Assembly: GCA_964502775.1 (NCBI GenBank)
Contig: CAZCYE010000002.1
Location: 1 to 48,056 of the forward strand
Origin: CAZCYE01 sp964502775
GTDB taxonomy: Bacteria; Actinomycetota; Acidimicrobiia; IMCC26256; PALSA-555
Length of the DNA stretch: 48,056 nucleotides
Reading direction: 5' to 3'
Positions 1 through 8,509 of this stretch are shown piece after piece. Position numbers and translations under genes: made by a program. Each line of letters begins with the position of its first letter. Position 1 is the first letter of the stretch. The notes below the pieces were generated by a model. That model was given only the letters and a program-made list of their open reading frames with translations. It ran no database searches and was not told the origin of the DNA.

Positions 1-1
1 C

Positions 2-1774
2 GAGGGTGCCGCTGCCGGCGCGGGCGGGGTGGTGCCGCTGATCGTCCCCCCGGGAGCGTTGGGCAGCGCCGGGCGCGGCGGGCGCAGCGACACCGTCGAT
101 GCCGACGCACTCCGCGTGGTGGCCGGCGCGATGGAGGGCATCGACGTCGAGCCCGGCTCGAACGCGTGGGCGCTCGCAGGAACGCGCACCGCGTCGGGGA
201 TGCCGTTGCTCGCCGGCGATCCGCACCGCGCCGTGGAGGTGCCCGGCGTGTATTACCAGTGTCACCTCGCGTGCCCGGAGTTCGATGCCATCGGGCTGGC
301 CTTCGTGGGCGTACCCGGCTTCCCGCACTTCGGGCACAACGAGCGGGTGGCATGGTGCATCACGAACGCCAACGGCGACTACCAGGATCTCTACGTCGAG
401 CGCTTCGCCACCCCACCCGTCCCCGCTCGGCGGGAGATGGTCGCGGTGCGAGGCGGGGATCCGGTCGCGGTGGACTGCTACGAGACGGCTCGAGGTCCCA
501 TCGTGTTCGGGGATCCCGCGCGTGGCTCCGGGCTCGCCCTGCGCTCCACCGCACTCGTGTCGCCGAGCACCGGGCTGGGCGTGCTGGGTCCCATGCTGAG
601 GGTTCGCAGCGTCGCCGAGCTCGACGACGTCATGGCGGCGTGGGTCGATCCCGTCAACAACTTCGTGAGTGCCGACGTGGACGGGCACATCGCGTACCGC
701 ACCGTGGGGCGCATGCCCGTGCGTTCGCCCGCCAACGCGTGGGGACCGGTCCCGTCCGGTGCCGACCACGAGTGGCGGGGCGAGGTGGCCTACGACGCGA
801 TGCCCCACGCGGTGGATCCCGAGGTCGGGTTGATCGTGACCGCGAACCAGCGCATCACCGACGACGCGTACCCCCACCACCTCGGGCTCGATTACGCGCG
901 TCCGGACCGGGCGGTGCGGATCCACGAGCGTCTCGCCGGTCTGGGCGCGGCCGAGGTACGAGACATGATCGACGTGCTGGGGGATCGGCGATCGCTCGTG
1001 TCCGAGGTGTGGGTCGAGCGCCTCGGCGCGCTCGACCCGCACGACCCCCACGAGCGCGCGGCGCTGGAACGCCTCCGCGCCTGGGACTCCATGATGGACC
1101 CCGAGTCGGTGGGCGCGTCGGTGTACATGGCCGCCCGTGACGGCGTCGGCACGGTCGTGGCCCGCAACCCGGCGCTCGCGGCGCTGCGCGCGCCGTTCGA
1201 GGGCGAGCCGCGGAGCGCGTTCGTGTCGCTCGAGGCGCGCCTGTGGGTGCTGTTGACCGACCTCCTCGCGGCCGACGACCCGGTGCTGCTGGATCCCGGC
1301 GTGGGGTGGCCCGAGGCGCTCGCCGAGGGGCTGGCGATCGGCGTGGCGCGCTTGCGCCACGCGCGGGGCGACGACCCCGACACGTGGCAATGGGGCGCCC
1401 TGCACCGCTGGGCACCCGCGCACCCGCTGTCGCCCGCCGACGCGTCGTGGGCGGCGCGCCTCGACCCTTCCGCGGTCGCGGTGGGCGGCGAGTGGGACAC
1501 GGTGGCGGCCGCACGGCACGCTCCCGGCGCCGGCTTCGGGGTCACGTGGTCGTCCGAGGCTCGTTACGTCTTCGATCTCGCCGACTGGGACCGCAGCGCC
1601 TGGGTGGTCACCCTGGGGGTGTCGGGCGATGCCCGGAGCCCGCACTTCGCCGACCAGCAGCCGGCGTGGGCGGCCGGGGAGCTCGTGCCGATGCGGTACT
1701 CGTGGGACACGATCATGACGGCGGCGTCGGGAACGTCGGCTGCCCTCCGCCTCGAGGGGCGGGACCCGCGTTGA
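2..1774 (+). CDS. Penicillin acylase family hydrolase (5' end cut off by window)
   Basis: Ntn-hydrolase of the penicillin amidase/acylase family, which cleaves amide bonds (beta-lactam side chains, N-acyl homoserine lactones or other N-acyl substrates). The frame is open to the left window edge, so the signal peptide and alpha subunit lie outside. The beta-subunit nucleophile is visible as GSNAWALAG, with the serine codon at 158-160, followed by the conserved GDPHR and the VGVPGFPHFGHNERVAWCITNANGDYQDLY block typical of the family (shown here only as position: about 301-393). The rest matches a beta subunit of about 540 residues. The gene converges with the next one and the two overlap by 62 bp at 1713-1774. 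The substrate cannot be told from sequence. Family call is firm, specificity unknown. Confidence 0.9.
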   Translation, partial: EGAAAGAGGVVPLIVPPGALGSAGRGGRSDTVDADALRVVAGAMEGIDVEPGSNAWALAGTRTASGMPLLAGDPHRAVEVPGVYYQCHLACPEFDAIGLAFVGVPGFPHFGHNERVAWCITNANGDYQDLYVERFATPPVPARREMVAVRGGDPVAVDCYETARGPIVFGDPARGSGLALRSTALVSPSTGLGVLGPMLRVRSVAELDDVMAAWVDPVNNFVSADVDGHIAYRTVGRMPVRSPANAWGPVPSGADHEWRGEVAYDAMPHAVDPEVGLIVTANQRITDDAYPHHLGLDYARPDRAVRIHERLAGLGAAEVRDMIDVLGDRRSLVSEVWVERLGALDPHDPHERAALERLRAWDSMMDPESVGASVYMAARDGVGTVVARNPALAALRAPFEGEPRSAFVSLEARLWVLLTDLLAADDPVLLDPGVGWPEALAEGLAIGVARLRHARGDDPDTWQWGALHRWAPAHPLSPADASWAARLDPSAVAVGGEWDTVAAARHAPGAGFGVTWSSEARYVFDLADWDRSAWVVTLGVSGDARSPHFADQQPAWAAGELVPMRYSWDTIMTAASGTSAALRLEGRDPR

Positions 1775-2792
1775 GCAGCGCGTGGCCCCGGGCGAGGAAC
1801 GCCAGCGCCTCCGCCCGGGGATCGTCGGCCGCCACCAGGGCGTCGTAGCCGAGGCTCGCCCCGCCGAACGCGTCGTTGTTCCAGAACGCGTCGGCCGCCA
1901 CGTCGGCCCCCATATCGGTCCAGTGGGTCACGTACAGGTACGGGCCCGCGTGGGCCTCATCGCCCGGCGAGGCCCCGAACGTGCCCCGCGTGGCGCGGGC
2001 GTCGTCCCCGAGGTCGACGGACAGGTCGAAATGCTCGGGCCAGAGCTGCACCCGGGACGGCCGATCGTCGCGGTGGGTGGCCCGCAGCTGCTCGAGGACC
2101 GAGCAGCCGAACCCGAACCAGTCACCCAACACGCGCGCGGCATCCGCGTCGACCGGCAAGGGCTCGTCGGGCGCGGCGGAGGTGGTCGGCTCGTACACGC
2201 CGGTGGACCGTCCCGGGTCCACACCGACGATCTCCGCGGCGGCGGCGAGCGTCGTGATGGGGGAGCGGATCGCGATGGTGCCGCGCTCGAGCACGAGGTC
2301 GGCACCGTCGATGCGGACCTGGCCGTCGGCCTTGGTCTCGGGGGCTCGGTAGTGGGGCGTGCCGAACCCGTGGCGCGTGTAGCGCAGCCCGATGCGACCG
2401 TTGGCGGCGTGACGGGCCGGTGCGAGCACGTGCTCGGCCAGCACCTGCCACGAGCGGCGGGTGTCGGCGAGGCGCTCCGGGTCCGCGACCGCGGCCAGGC
2501 GCGGCCACGCGCCGAGCCACCGCGGCGCGCACCAATGGTCGAGGTCTCGGAGCAGCTCGGCGTCGAGGGCGAGTTGGCCGCGGCAGAGCTGGTCCCAGGT
2601 GAGCCCGTAGCCCGAGACGGGGAACACGGTTGCACCGGCGACGACACGGCCGGACGGCTCGGCGTCGGCCGACGGGGCCACCGGATCGTCGGCGAACCAC
2701 GGTGCCTCCAGGCTCGCGGGCGGCGACGGCTCGAGGACGCGCACGTCGTAGCGCCCGCCGATCCGATCGAATGCCTCTCGTCGCGCATCCAT
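1713..2792 (-). CDS. Conserved unknown protein, 359 aa
   Basis: I do not recognise a domain. The predicted protein is 359 residues, soluble, with no signal peptide or membrane segment, and is rich in W, H and acidic residues in its C-terminal half (for example LWPEHFDLSVDLGDD and YLYVTHWTDMG). That half looks like a beta-rich fold, with acidic and aromatic residues that could bind a ligand or metal. The start is ATG at 2792, 23 nt after the stop of the upstream alpha/beta hydrolase on the same strand, so the two probably form a transcription unit. The 3' end overlaps the penicillin-acylase gene by 62 bp. Codon use and third-position G+C look like the neighbours. Confidence 0.75.
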   Translation of the reverse strand: MDARREAFDRIGGRYDVRVLEPSPPASLEAPWFADDPVAPSADAEPSGRVVAGATVFPVSGYGLTWDQLCRGQLALDAELLRDLDHWCAPRWLGAWPRLAAVADPERLADTRRSWQVLAEHVLAPARHAANGRIGLRYTRHGFGTPHYRAPETKADGQVRIDGADLVLERGTIAIRSPITTLAAAAEIVGVDPGRSTGVYEPTTSAAPDEPLPVDADAARVLGDWFGFGCSVLEQLRATHRDDRPSRVQLWPEHFDLSVDLGDDARATRGTFGASPGDEAHAGPYLYVTHWTDMGADVAADAFWNNDAFGGASLGYDALVAADDPRAEALAFLARGHALLNAGPAPRGGGQPTFPTPPS

Positions 2793-2815
2793 CCGCTCGC
2801 CCGGGCCGCCGCGCG

Positions 2816-3733
2816 TCAGCCGCCGACGAAGTCAGCGACGACCCGGGCGAGCCGCACCGGCTCGTCGCCCTGGAGGCTGTGCCCCGAACGCTCGAATTGC
2901 TCGACGCGTCCCGACGGCTGACGGCGCCGGAACTCCGCCACGTCGTCGTCGACGACCACCGACCCGCCACCCATTCCGACCAGCATGCCGCGCGCCAGCA
3001 GGACGGGCACGGCGATCGCGCCGAGGTCGTTCCACAGCTCGGTGAAGTCGACCGGCGCTTGGGGCTCATCGAGCTCCTGGTTCCGCTGGTAGCGCCAGAC
3101 CCAACGCCCGTCGTCGCGCCGCCGCGCGTTGTGCACGATCCCCCGGCGCAGCGACGCCACGCTGCGGGTGGGGTTATGCGTAGCGGTGCGATCGAGGATC
3201 TCGTCGAATGACGCGAAGCTCTCGGGTCCGGAGATGAAGGCCCGGATGGGAGCCGCCTTGTCCCGATCGACGCCGGGCGTGACGTCCACCAGGACGAGGC
3301 GACGCACCAGCTCGGGCGCCCGGGTCGCGAGGGCGATCCCGATGAGGCCACCGAGGGACATGCCCACGACCGCCGCGGCGTCGGGCGCGAGCGTGCGGAT
3401 CGCCACGGCGATGTCCTGCGCGCTTACCCGGGGCAGGAACGGCCCGGCGTGCGTGTGATCGGAGTGGCCGTGCCCGGGCAGGTCGATGGCCACGAGTGGC
3501 CGGTCGAGTGCGAGCGCCACGGTGTCCCAGGTGTGCGCGTTCTGGGCACCGCCGTGCAGGAACACGAGCTCGGGTGGTTCGGCTCCCCACACGAGCGCGC
3601 TGACCTTGCGGCCGTCGGCGTCGACCACGACCCATCGACGCCGCACGACGGGTGGACCCCGCCAAGGGATTCCCTGCTCCGCCGCGTTCTCGTGGAGCAG
3701 CCCGAACTCGTCGCCCGCCGACGCGTCGGTCAC
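2816..3733 (-). CDS. Alpha/beta-fold hydrolase
   Basis: Predicted 305-residue serine hydrolase. It shows the oxyanion segment FLHGGAQNAHTWD near residue 58, the motif DLPGHGHSD near 84, the nucleophile elbow GMSLGG with Ser at about 126, an acidic-residue region in the cap, and the catalytic His in SGHSLQGDEP near the C terminus. This is the esterase/lipase/epoxide-hydrolase superfamily; the substrate is unknown. I start it at GTG 3733 rather than the upstream ATG at 3778, because a TACGGT -10-like hexamer lies 6 nt before this GTG, a typical leaderless layout. It is followed by the unknown 359-aa gene on the same strand. Confidence 0.88.
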   Translation of the reverse strand: MTDASAGDEFGLLHENAAEQGIPWRGPPVVRRRWVVVDADGRKVSALVWGAEPPELVFLHGGAQNAHTWDTVALALDRPLVAIDLPGHGHSDHTHAGPFLPRVSAQDIAVAIRTLAPDAAAVVGMSLGGLIGIALATRAPELVRRLVLVDVTPGVDRDKAAPIRAFISGPESFASFDEILDRTATHNPTRSVASLRRGIVHNARRRDDGRWVWRYQRNQELDEPQAPVDFTELWNDLGAIAVPVLLARGMLVGMGGGSVVVDDDVAEFRRRQPSGRVEQFERSGHSLQGDEPVRLARVVADFVGG

Positions 3734-3739
3734 CGGCGG

Positions 3740-3745
3740 ACCGTA
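3740..3745 (-). promoter_or_regulatory. -10 hexamer TACGGT, leaderless start of alpha/beta hydrolase
   Basis: Minus-strand TACGGT lies 6 nt upstream of GTG 3733, so transcription would begin at or next to the start codon. No Shine-Dalgarno sequence is visible. This decides the start codon of the hydrolase. Confidence 0.5.
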
Positions 3746-3843
3746 CCCCGGCTCGCCCGCCGGGCGAGCCGGTCCCATGGGGGCGGGCCGGCCCGGGCCG
3801 AGGCCCGGAATGGGGCGAGCGAGGTGGTGGCATCGGCCCCGCG

Positions 3844-3849
3844 TAGCAT
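3844..3849 (+). promoter_or_regulatory. -10 hexamer TAGCAT in front of ctaA
   Basis: TAGCAT ends 9 nt before the ctaA ATG at 3859. A transcript starting about 7 nt downstream would have no real leader. No Shine-Dalgarno sequence is present. Confidence 0.45.
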
Positions 3850-3858
3850 CGGCCGCGC

Positions 3859-4806
3859 ATGCGGAGCCCCCGGCTCGACCCCGTCGCGTACCGCCGCATC
3901 ACCCTGGCGGCCACCCTGATGCTCGCGGCAATCATCGTGACCGGCGGGACGGTGCGCCTCACCGGCTCGGGGCTGGGATGCCCCGATTGGCCGAACTGCA
4001 ACCCGGGGCACCTCGTCCCCCGCGACGCCTCCGACGTGAACGCCATGGTGGAGTTCGTGAACCGTGTGTTCACCGGGTTGGTCTCGCTGTCGGTGATCCT
4101 CGCCGTGCTCGGCTCGCTGGTGCGCGTCCCTCGGCGCCGCGACCTCGTGTGGCTGTCGATGGGGCTCGTGCTCGGTGTGGTGGCCCAGGCCGTCCTCGGC
4201 GGCATGACCGTCATCTTCGAGCTCCAGCCCGAGCTGGTGATGGCGCACTTCCTGCTGTCGCTCGTGCTGCTCACCAACGCGATCGTGTTGCACCGTCGGG
4301 CGAGCGAGCCGCAGGCGCCTCCCCGATCGCTGGTGGGCTCGGGGACGCGCCGAGCGGGGAGGGCCGTCCTCGTGGCGGCGGCGGCCGTGGTGACCACGGG
4401 CACGATCGTCACGGCCACGGGCCCTCACGGTGGTGACGAGGAGGCGCGACGCTTCTCGTTCGGGATCGCCGACGTCGCCAAGGTCCACGGCATCACCGTC
4501 GCGGTGTTCATGACGATCGTGGTGGCCACGCTGGTGAGGCTGTGGCGCACCTCGGCGTCCACGGGGGTGCGCAACCGCCTCCTCGTGGTGGTGGGCGTCG
4601 CGCTCGGTCAGGCGCTGATCGGCTACGTGCAGTACTTCAACGGCATCCCGGCCGTGCTCGTGGGCTTCCACATCGCGGGCGCGACGGCACTGTGGGCGGC
4701 GACCGTGCACTTCTACCTGGGCCTCTCGACGCGTGGCGCCCCCGCGTCCGGCAGCATCGCCTCGGGCGCCACACCGTCGCGGTCGCCGGCACTTGCTCGC
4801 ACATGA
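3859..4806 (+). CDS. ctaA: Heme A synthase (COX15/CtaA family)
   Basis: Polytopic membrane enzyme of 315 residues that oxidises the C8 methyl of heme O to the formyl group of heme A, for aa3-type cytochrome oxidase. It opens with a first membrane helix and the family signature GGTVRLTGSGLGCPDWPNC at about residues 29-47. Several more hydrophobic segments follow, with candidate heme-ligand histidines in AHFLLSL, KVHGIT and GFHIAG. The partner ctaB (heme O synthase) lies 7 kb away at 11227-12156 on the other strand. The last residues (ASGSIASGATP) are encoded by a 32-bp segment duplicated inside the next gene. The stop overlaps the next start as ATGA at 4803-4806. Confidence 0.93.
   Translation: MRSPRLDPVAYRRITLAATLMLAAIIVTGGTVRLTGSGLGCPDWPNCNPGHLVPRDASDVNAMVEFVNRVFTGLVSLSVILAVLGSLVRVPRRRDLVWLSMGLVLGVVAQAVLGGMTVIFELQPELVMAHFLLSLVLLTNAIVLHRRASEPQAPPRSLVGSGTRRAGRAVLVAAAAVVTTGTIVTATGPHGGDEEARRFSFGIADVAKVHGITVAVFMTIVVATLVRLWRTSASTGVRNRLLVVVGVALGQALIGYVQYFNGIPAVLVGFHIAGATALWAATVHFYLGLSTRGAPASGSIASGATPSRSPALART
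4744..4775 (+). repeat. 32-bp direct repeat, copy 1 (3' end of ctaA)
   Basis: The segment begins gcgtccggcagcatcgcc and recurs at 4896-4927 with one mismatch. In both genes it is read in the same frame as ASGSIASGATP. See the finding on the duplicated segment. Confidence 0.9.
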
Positions 4807-5519
4807 GCACCGCGGTCCTGCGCAGCGGCCTCCTCGCCGCCCTCCTCGCCGCGGTGATGGCCGGTACCGCGTTCGGCATGCCGTCGGGCAGCATCGCGTC
4901 CGGCAGCATCGCCTCGGGCGCCACGCCGGCGGCGCTTCTGCGCGATGCGGCATCGGGGTCGTGGACCAGCGAGTTCGGGACGCTGGAGTTCCGCGACGAC
5001 GGCACCGCGACGTTCTCGGTCAAGCAGTGCGGTTACCGCCTGATCCGGCCCGGCTTCGCGGAGTCGCTCCTGGACTGCGAGGCGCGGACGGTGGAGGGGA
5101 CGCTCCGCCTGGAACCGGGCGGTTACTCCGTGGCCGGTGCCGATGCGACGGTGGTCTACGCGGCATACGTGGACGGCCGAGGGCGCCTGCACCTGGGGGA
5201 GACCGGGGTCGTGGCCCGGCTCGGCAAGGGCCGCGTCGGGCGGGCGGAGCTCGCGCCCGGCGAGACGCTCGTGGTCGCGGGCCGACGGTGCTCCTACCAG
5301 CTCCCGGCGAATGAGCCTCGAGGGGAGGGGATCGACGACGTCGAGGTGGTGGTCACGGTGGCGTGCGCCTTCGAGCGCGACTCGGGGCGCACCGTGCTCA
5401 CCTACGAGGTGCCGATCGCGGGGGTGGAGGCGTGGCGCGTCGACGCCCTCGTGTACCTCAAGCGGAGCCGGCTGCTCGTGAGCCCCGAGCTCGTGGACCG
5501 CGTCTTCGTGCGATCCTGA
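4803..5519 (+). CDS. Secreted protein of unknown function, 238 aa
   Basis: Starts at ATG 4803, overlapping the ctaA stop as ATGA, so it is probably translationally coupled to ctaA. The first 25 residues (MSTAVLRSGLLAALLAAVMAG and following) form a signal peptide ending near TAFG. A low-complexity segment PSGSIASGSIASGATP follows. The rest is a beta-rich domain with paired cysteines (QCGYRL, LDCEAR, RRCSYQ, VACAFE) that could form disulphides outside the cell. No family is recognised. A link to cytochrome-oxidase assembly is inferred only from the coupling to ctaA. Confidence 0.75.
   Translation: MSTAVLRSGLLAALLAAVMAGTAFGMPSGSIASGSIASGATPAALLRDAASGSWTSEFGTLEFRDDGTATFSVKQCGYRLIRPGFAESLLDCEARTVEGTLRLEPGGYSVAGADATVVYAAYVDGRGRLHLGETGVVARLGKGRVGRAELAPGETLVVAGRRCSYQLPANEPRGEGIDDVEVVVTVACAFERDSGRTVLTYEVPIAGVEAWRVDALVYLKRSRLLVSPELVDRVFVRS
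4896..4927 (+). repeat. 32-bp direct repeat, copy 2 (within secreted-protein gene)
   Basis: Second copy of the 32-bp segment found at 4744-4775, one mismatch near its end. It encodes ASGSIASGATP just after the signal peptide. An extra partial 15-bp unit (SGSIA) precedes it, so the segment has also expanded locally. Confidence 0.9.
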
Positions 5520-5544
5520 CGCCGATGCGCGCGGCCGGCCCGAC

Positions 5545-6432
5545 GTGAGCGACGCGAGCGGGATGGAGGTCCATCTCGTCGACGGGACCTACGAGCTGTT
5601 CCGTCACTACTACGCGCTGCCGTCGCACCTCGACCGGGACGGCGTGGAGGTGAGCGCCACCCGCGGCGTGCTGGGGTCGGTGCTCCAGCTCCTCGAGGAG
5701 GGTGCGACCCACCTAGGCGTCGCGACCGACCACGTGGTGGAGTCGTTCCGCAACAACCTGTGGCCCGGCTACAAGACGGGGGAGGGCATCGAGCCCGAGC
5801 TGTTCGGCCAGTTCCCGATCCTCGAGGACGCGCTGCGCGCGCTGGGGGTGGCGGTCTGGGCCGAGACCGAGCTCGAGGCCGACGATGCGCTGGCGTCGGC
5901 GGCACGGGTGGCGTCGGACGATGCGCGCGTCACGCGGGTCGTCATCTGCACCCCCGACAAGGACCTCGCGCAGTGCGTGCGGGATCCGGTCGTCCGCCAG
6001 CTCGATCGGCGCCGCGGCCAGTGGCTGGACGAGGCGGGGGTGCGAGCCAAGTTCGGCGTGCGCCCCACGTCGATCCCCGACTGGCTCGCGCTGGTGGGCG
6101 ACAGCGCCGACGGCTTCCCGGGCCTGCGCGGGTGGGGCGCCAAGTCGGCGGCCGCGGTGCTGGCCCGGTACGAGCATCTCGAGGCGATCCCGGACCGGGC
6201 GCTCGACTGGGACGTGGACGTCCGCGGTGCGGCCCGCCTCGCCGAGACCCTGGCGGCGCACCGCGCCGACGCCGAGCGGTTCCGCACGTTGGCCACCCTG
6301 CGGGTCGACGCCGAGGTGGGGGTGGTCGACGACTGGCGGTGGCAGGGCGCCACGCCGGAGCTCGAGCGCTGGGTGGAGCGGCTCGGTGCCCCCGGGCTCG
6401 CGTCGCGCGTCGCGCGCCTGCTCGCCCGCTGA
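5545..6432 (+). CDS. 5'-3' exonuclease (FEN/PolI N-terminal type)
   Basis: Stand-alone 295-residue nuclease resembling the 5'-3' exonuclease domain of DNA polymerase I. Metal-binding acidic residues are visible in order: LVDGTYELFR (Asp about 13), ELEADDALASAA (about 112-123), CTPDKDLAQ (about 133-141) and GDSADGFPGL (about 185-194). A helix-hairpin-helix-like GWGAKSAAAVLARY follows. It would remove RNA primers or flaps in replication and repair. Start is GTG 5545, 25 nt after the previous stop, so it could be read through from the ctaA unit. The polymerase domain is absent, as is usual for this actinobacterial family. Confidence 0.9.
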   Translation: MSDASGMEVHLVDGTYELFRHYYALPSHLDRDGVEVSATRGVLGSVLQLLEEGATHLGVATDHVVESFRNNLWPGYKTGEGIEPELFGQFPILEDALRALGVAVWAETELEADDALASAARVASDDARVTRVVICTPDKDLAQCVRDPVVRQLDRRRGQWLDEAGVRAKFGVRPTSIPDWLALVGDSADGFPGLRGWGAKSAAAVLARYEHLEAIPDRALDWDVDVRGAARLAETLAAHRADAERFRTLATLRVDAEVGVVDDWRWQGATPELERWVERLGAPGLASRVARLLAR

Positions 6433-6515
6433 GCCCGCCGAGCCCCGTGAGCCGCGAAACCGCAGGTCAGGGGGCATCCACGTAGGTGTCACAGGGGGAT
6501 GCGACCCTCGCAGGC

Positions 6516-7694
6516 ATGGAGATCATCGTGGCAGTGATCGTGGGAGTGGTCGTGGCCGCGCTCGGGGGCGCGGCGGTGGCGTGGGTGGCGGGACGGGCCC
6601 GGCAGGCCGACCGCCATGCCGTCGAGGAGGCCCTCCGGCAGGCCCTCGACGAGCAGCGCCGACTGGCGGGCGAGGAGCGCAACGCCGCCGTCGACGCGCT
6701 GGTCACCACGGGCAAGGCCGTGATCGACGCCGAGCGTGAGCTCGTGGGCAAGGACCTGGAGGGCACCCGCTCGGTGATCGGGGAGCAGGTGCACGCGATG
6801 CACGCCGAGCTGGCGCGCATGAACGACCTCGTGCACGACCTCGAGCGCGAGCGGGCGGCGGGCCTCGGCAACCTCCACGGCGTGCTCCAGGCTCAGCAGG
6901 CCCAGGTCGAGCTGTTGGCCGAGACGACCCAGGGCCTCCGCCAGGCGCTGTCGAGCACCAAGGCCCGGGGCCAGTGGGGCGAGCGGATGGCCGAGGACGT
7001 GCTGCGGCTCCACGGCTTCGTGGAGGGTGTGAACTACCGGCGCCAGCGCGCCATCGAGTCGGGCATCCCCGACTTCACGTTCATGCTCCCCGACGGGCTC
7101 GCCTTGTACATGGACGTGAAGTTCCCGCTCGACAACTACTTGCGCTACATCGAGTCCGACACCGACATCGAGCGTCAACGGGCTCGCGACGACTTCCTGC
7201 GTGACGTGCGGAACCACGTGAAGACCCTCGCGGCACGGGGCTACGGCTCCGACGACGTCGAGAGCGTCGACTGCGTGCTGCTGTTCATCCCCAACGAGGC
7301 GCTCTATGCCTTCATCCACGAGACGGACCGCACCATCCTCGACGACGCGCTCGCCGAGAAGCTCGTCTTCTGCTCGCCGGTCACGCTGTACGCGGTGCTG
7401 GCCGTGGTGCGACAGGCCGTCGACAACTTCCGGGTGGAGTCGACGTCGCACGAGATCCTGGCCCGCCTCGCCGCCTTCGGGAAGCAGTGGGGCGCCTTCG
7501 TGGAGCGGATGGACAAGCTCGGTCGCTCCCTCGACACGTCGCGCAAGGACTTCGACGAGCTCACCGGAACCCGGCGCCGGACGCTGGACCGCGAGCTCGA
7601 CCGCATCGAGGATCTGCGCCGCCACACCAACATGATCGAGCGCGCCCACGCGGACGAGGACGACCCGCCGCCCGCGCTCGCACTCCACGCGTGA
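6516..7694 (+). CDS. rmuC: RmuC family DNA recombination/anti-inversion protein
   Basis: Predicted 392-residue RmuC-type protein, a presumed nuclease that limits inversions at short repeats. An N-terminal membrane anchor (MEIIVAVIVGVVVAALGGAA) is followed by a coiled coil at about residues 25-130. The RmuC core then begins with KARGQWGERMAEDVLRLHGF, and contains the PD-(D/E)XK-like segment IPDFTFMLPDG...YMDVKFPLDNYLRY and LLFIPNEALYAFIHE. The start ATG 6516 places the membrane helix at the N terminus; an earlier GTG at 6486 would add ten unhelpful residues. Convergent with the gene ending at 7707. Confidence 0.9.
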   Translation: MEIIVAVIVGVVVAALGGAAVAWVAGRARQADRHAVEEALRQALDEQRRLAGEERNAAVDALVTTGKAVIDAERELVGKDLEGTRSVIGEQVHAMHAELARMNDLVHDLERERAAGLGNLHGVLQAQQAQVELLAETTQGLRQALSSTKARGQWGERMAEDVLRLHGFVEGVNYRRQRAIESGIPDFTFMLPDGLALYMDVKFPLDNYLRYIESDTDIERQRARDDFLRDVRNHVKTLAARGYGSDDVESVDCVLLFIPNEALYAFIHETDRTILDDALAEKLVFCSPVTLYAVLAVVRQAVDNFRVESTSHEILARLAAFGKQWGAFVERMDKLGRSLDTSRKDFDELTGTRRRTLDRELDRIEDLRRHTNMIERAHADEDDPPPALALHA

Positions 7695-7706
7695 GGCGCG
7701 TGAGGC

Positions 7707-8495
7707 TCAGAGGCGCAACAGCTCGGGCACCGCAGGGCAGTCGACGCGCCGGGCGAGACGATCGAGCGTCTCGAAGCCGTGCGTGCCCACGAACCCGGCC
7801 GGAGGAGCGAGGCCGTCGGTGCCGTCGAGGGCCATCGTCTCGAGCTCGAGGTCGTCGAGGTGGTCCTCCGTCTCTCGATCGAGCGACGAGAAGAGGCGCT
7901 CGGGCAACAGGCAGCCGGTAGGCACCACGAGCCATACCGCGGCCGCGCTCAGCGAGGCGCACACGGTACCCACGCCGCGTCGCACCACGGCGCGGGTGGG
8001 GGACGCCGCGACCGGCTCCACGAGGACGTGGCCGGCACTGCCCGCGGTCATCGCCGCGGGCTCGAGCATCCTCACGGGCTCGCCGTTGCGACGCAGGCGG
8101 GTGCGCAGCCGACGGTCGCTCGACACCACCACCACGTCAAGGTCGGGGCGGTCCTCGAGGGCGCGGGCGATGGTGGGCGGCCAACCCGTCACCGCGATCG
8201 GGTCGTCATGGGGAAACGGGAGCGCGGCCGTGAGCCGCGCCGCGGTGCGGTCGTGGTCCAGGTCGGCGACTGCACGGCGGGCGGCCACCATGGGATCGGG
8301 CTCGCCCAGCATCCGCGCGCACAGCCACCACAGTGGTCCGCAGCTCGAATGGTGCACGAGCAGGCGGCGGCACGCCGTCACGAGCTGCGGCGCATCGGCA
8401 CCGAAGTCGCCGAGGCAGTCGGCGGCCTCGTAGACCAGATCGCGGTCGTCACCCGCGTGGCGGGCCAGGGCGCGCAGCCGCTCGAAGGGCAGCAC
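7707..8495 (-). CDS. Unknown protein with Rossmann-like (eIF2B-like) features
   Basis: 262 residues, GTG start at 8495, 14 nt after the stop of the SCP2-like gene, so the two form an operon. An N-terminal helical part (LARHAGDDRDLVYEAADCLGD...) is followed by alternating beta/alpha segments: LDVVVVSSDRRLRTRL, HVLVEPVAASPTRAVVRRGVG and AAVWLVVPTGCLLPERLF. The last three resemble the nucleotide-binding core of eIF2B-alpha/ribose-1,5-bisphosphate-isomerase-type proteins, including the pattern of an effector loop followed by a VVPTG strand. The resemblance is weak and from memory of family patterns. Treat the function as unknown. Confidence 0.65.
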   Translation of the reverse strand: MLPFERLRALARHAGDDRDLVYEAADCLGDFGADAPQLVTACRRLLVHHSSCGPLWWLCARMLGEPDPMVAARRAVADLDHDRTAARLTAALPFPHDDPIAVTGWPPTIARALEDRPDLDVVVVSSDRRLRTRLRRNGEPVRMLEPAAMTAGSAGHVLVEPVAASPTRAVVRRGVGTVCASLSAAAVWLVVPTGCLLPERLFSSLDRETEDHLDDLELETMALDGTDGLAPPAGFVGTHGFETLDRLARRVDCPAVPELLRL

Positions 8496-8509
8496 CGGGC
8501 CGGCTCGGC

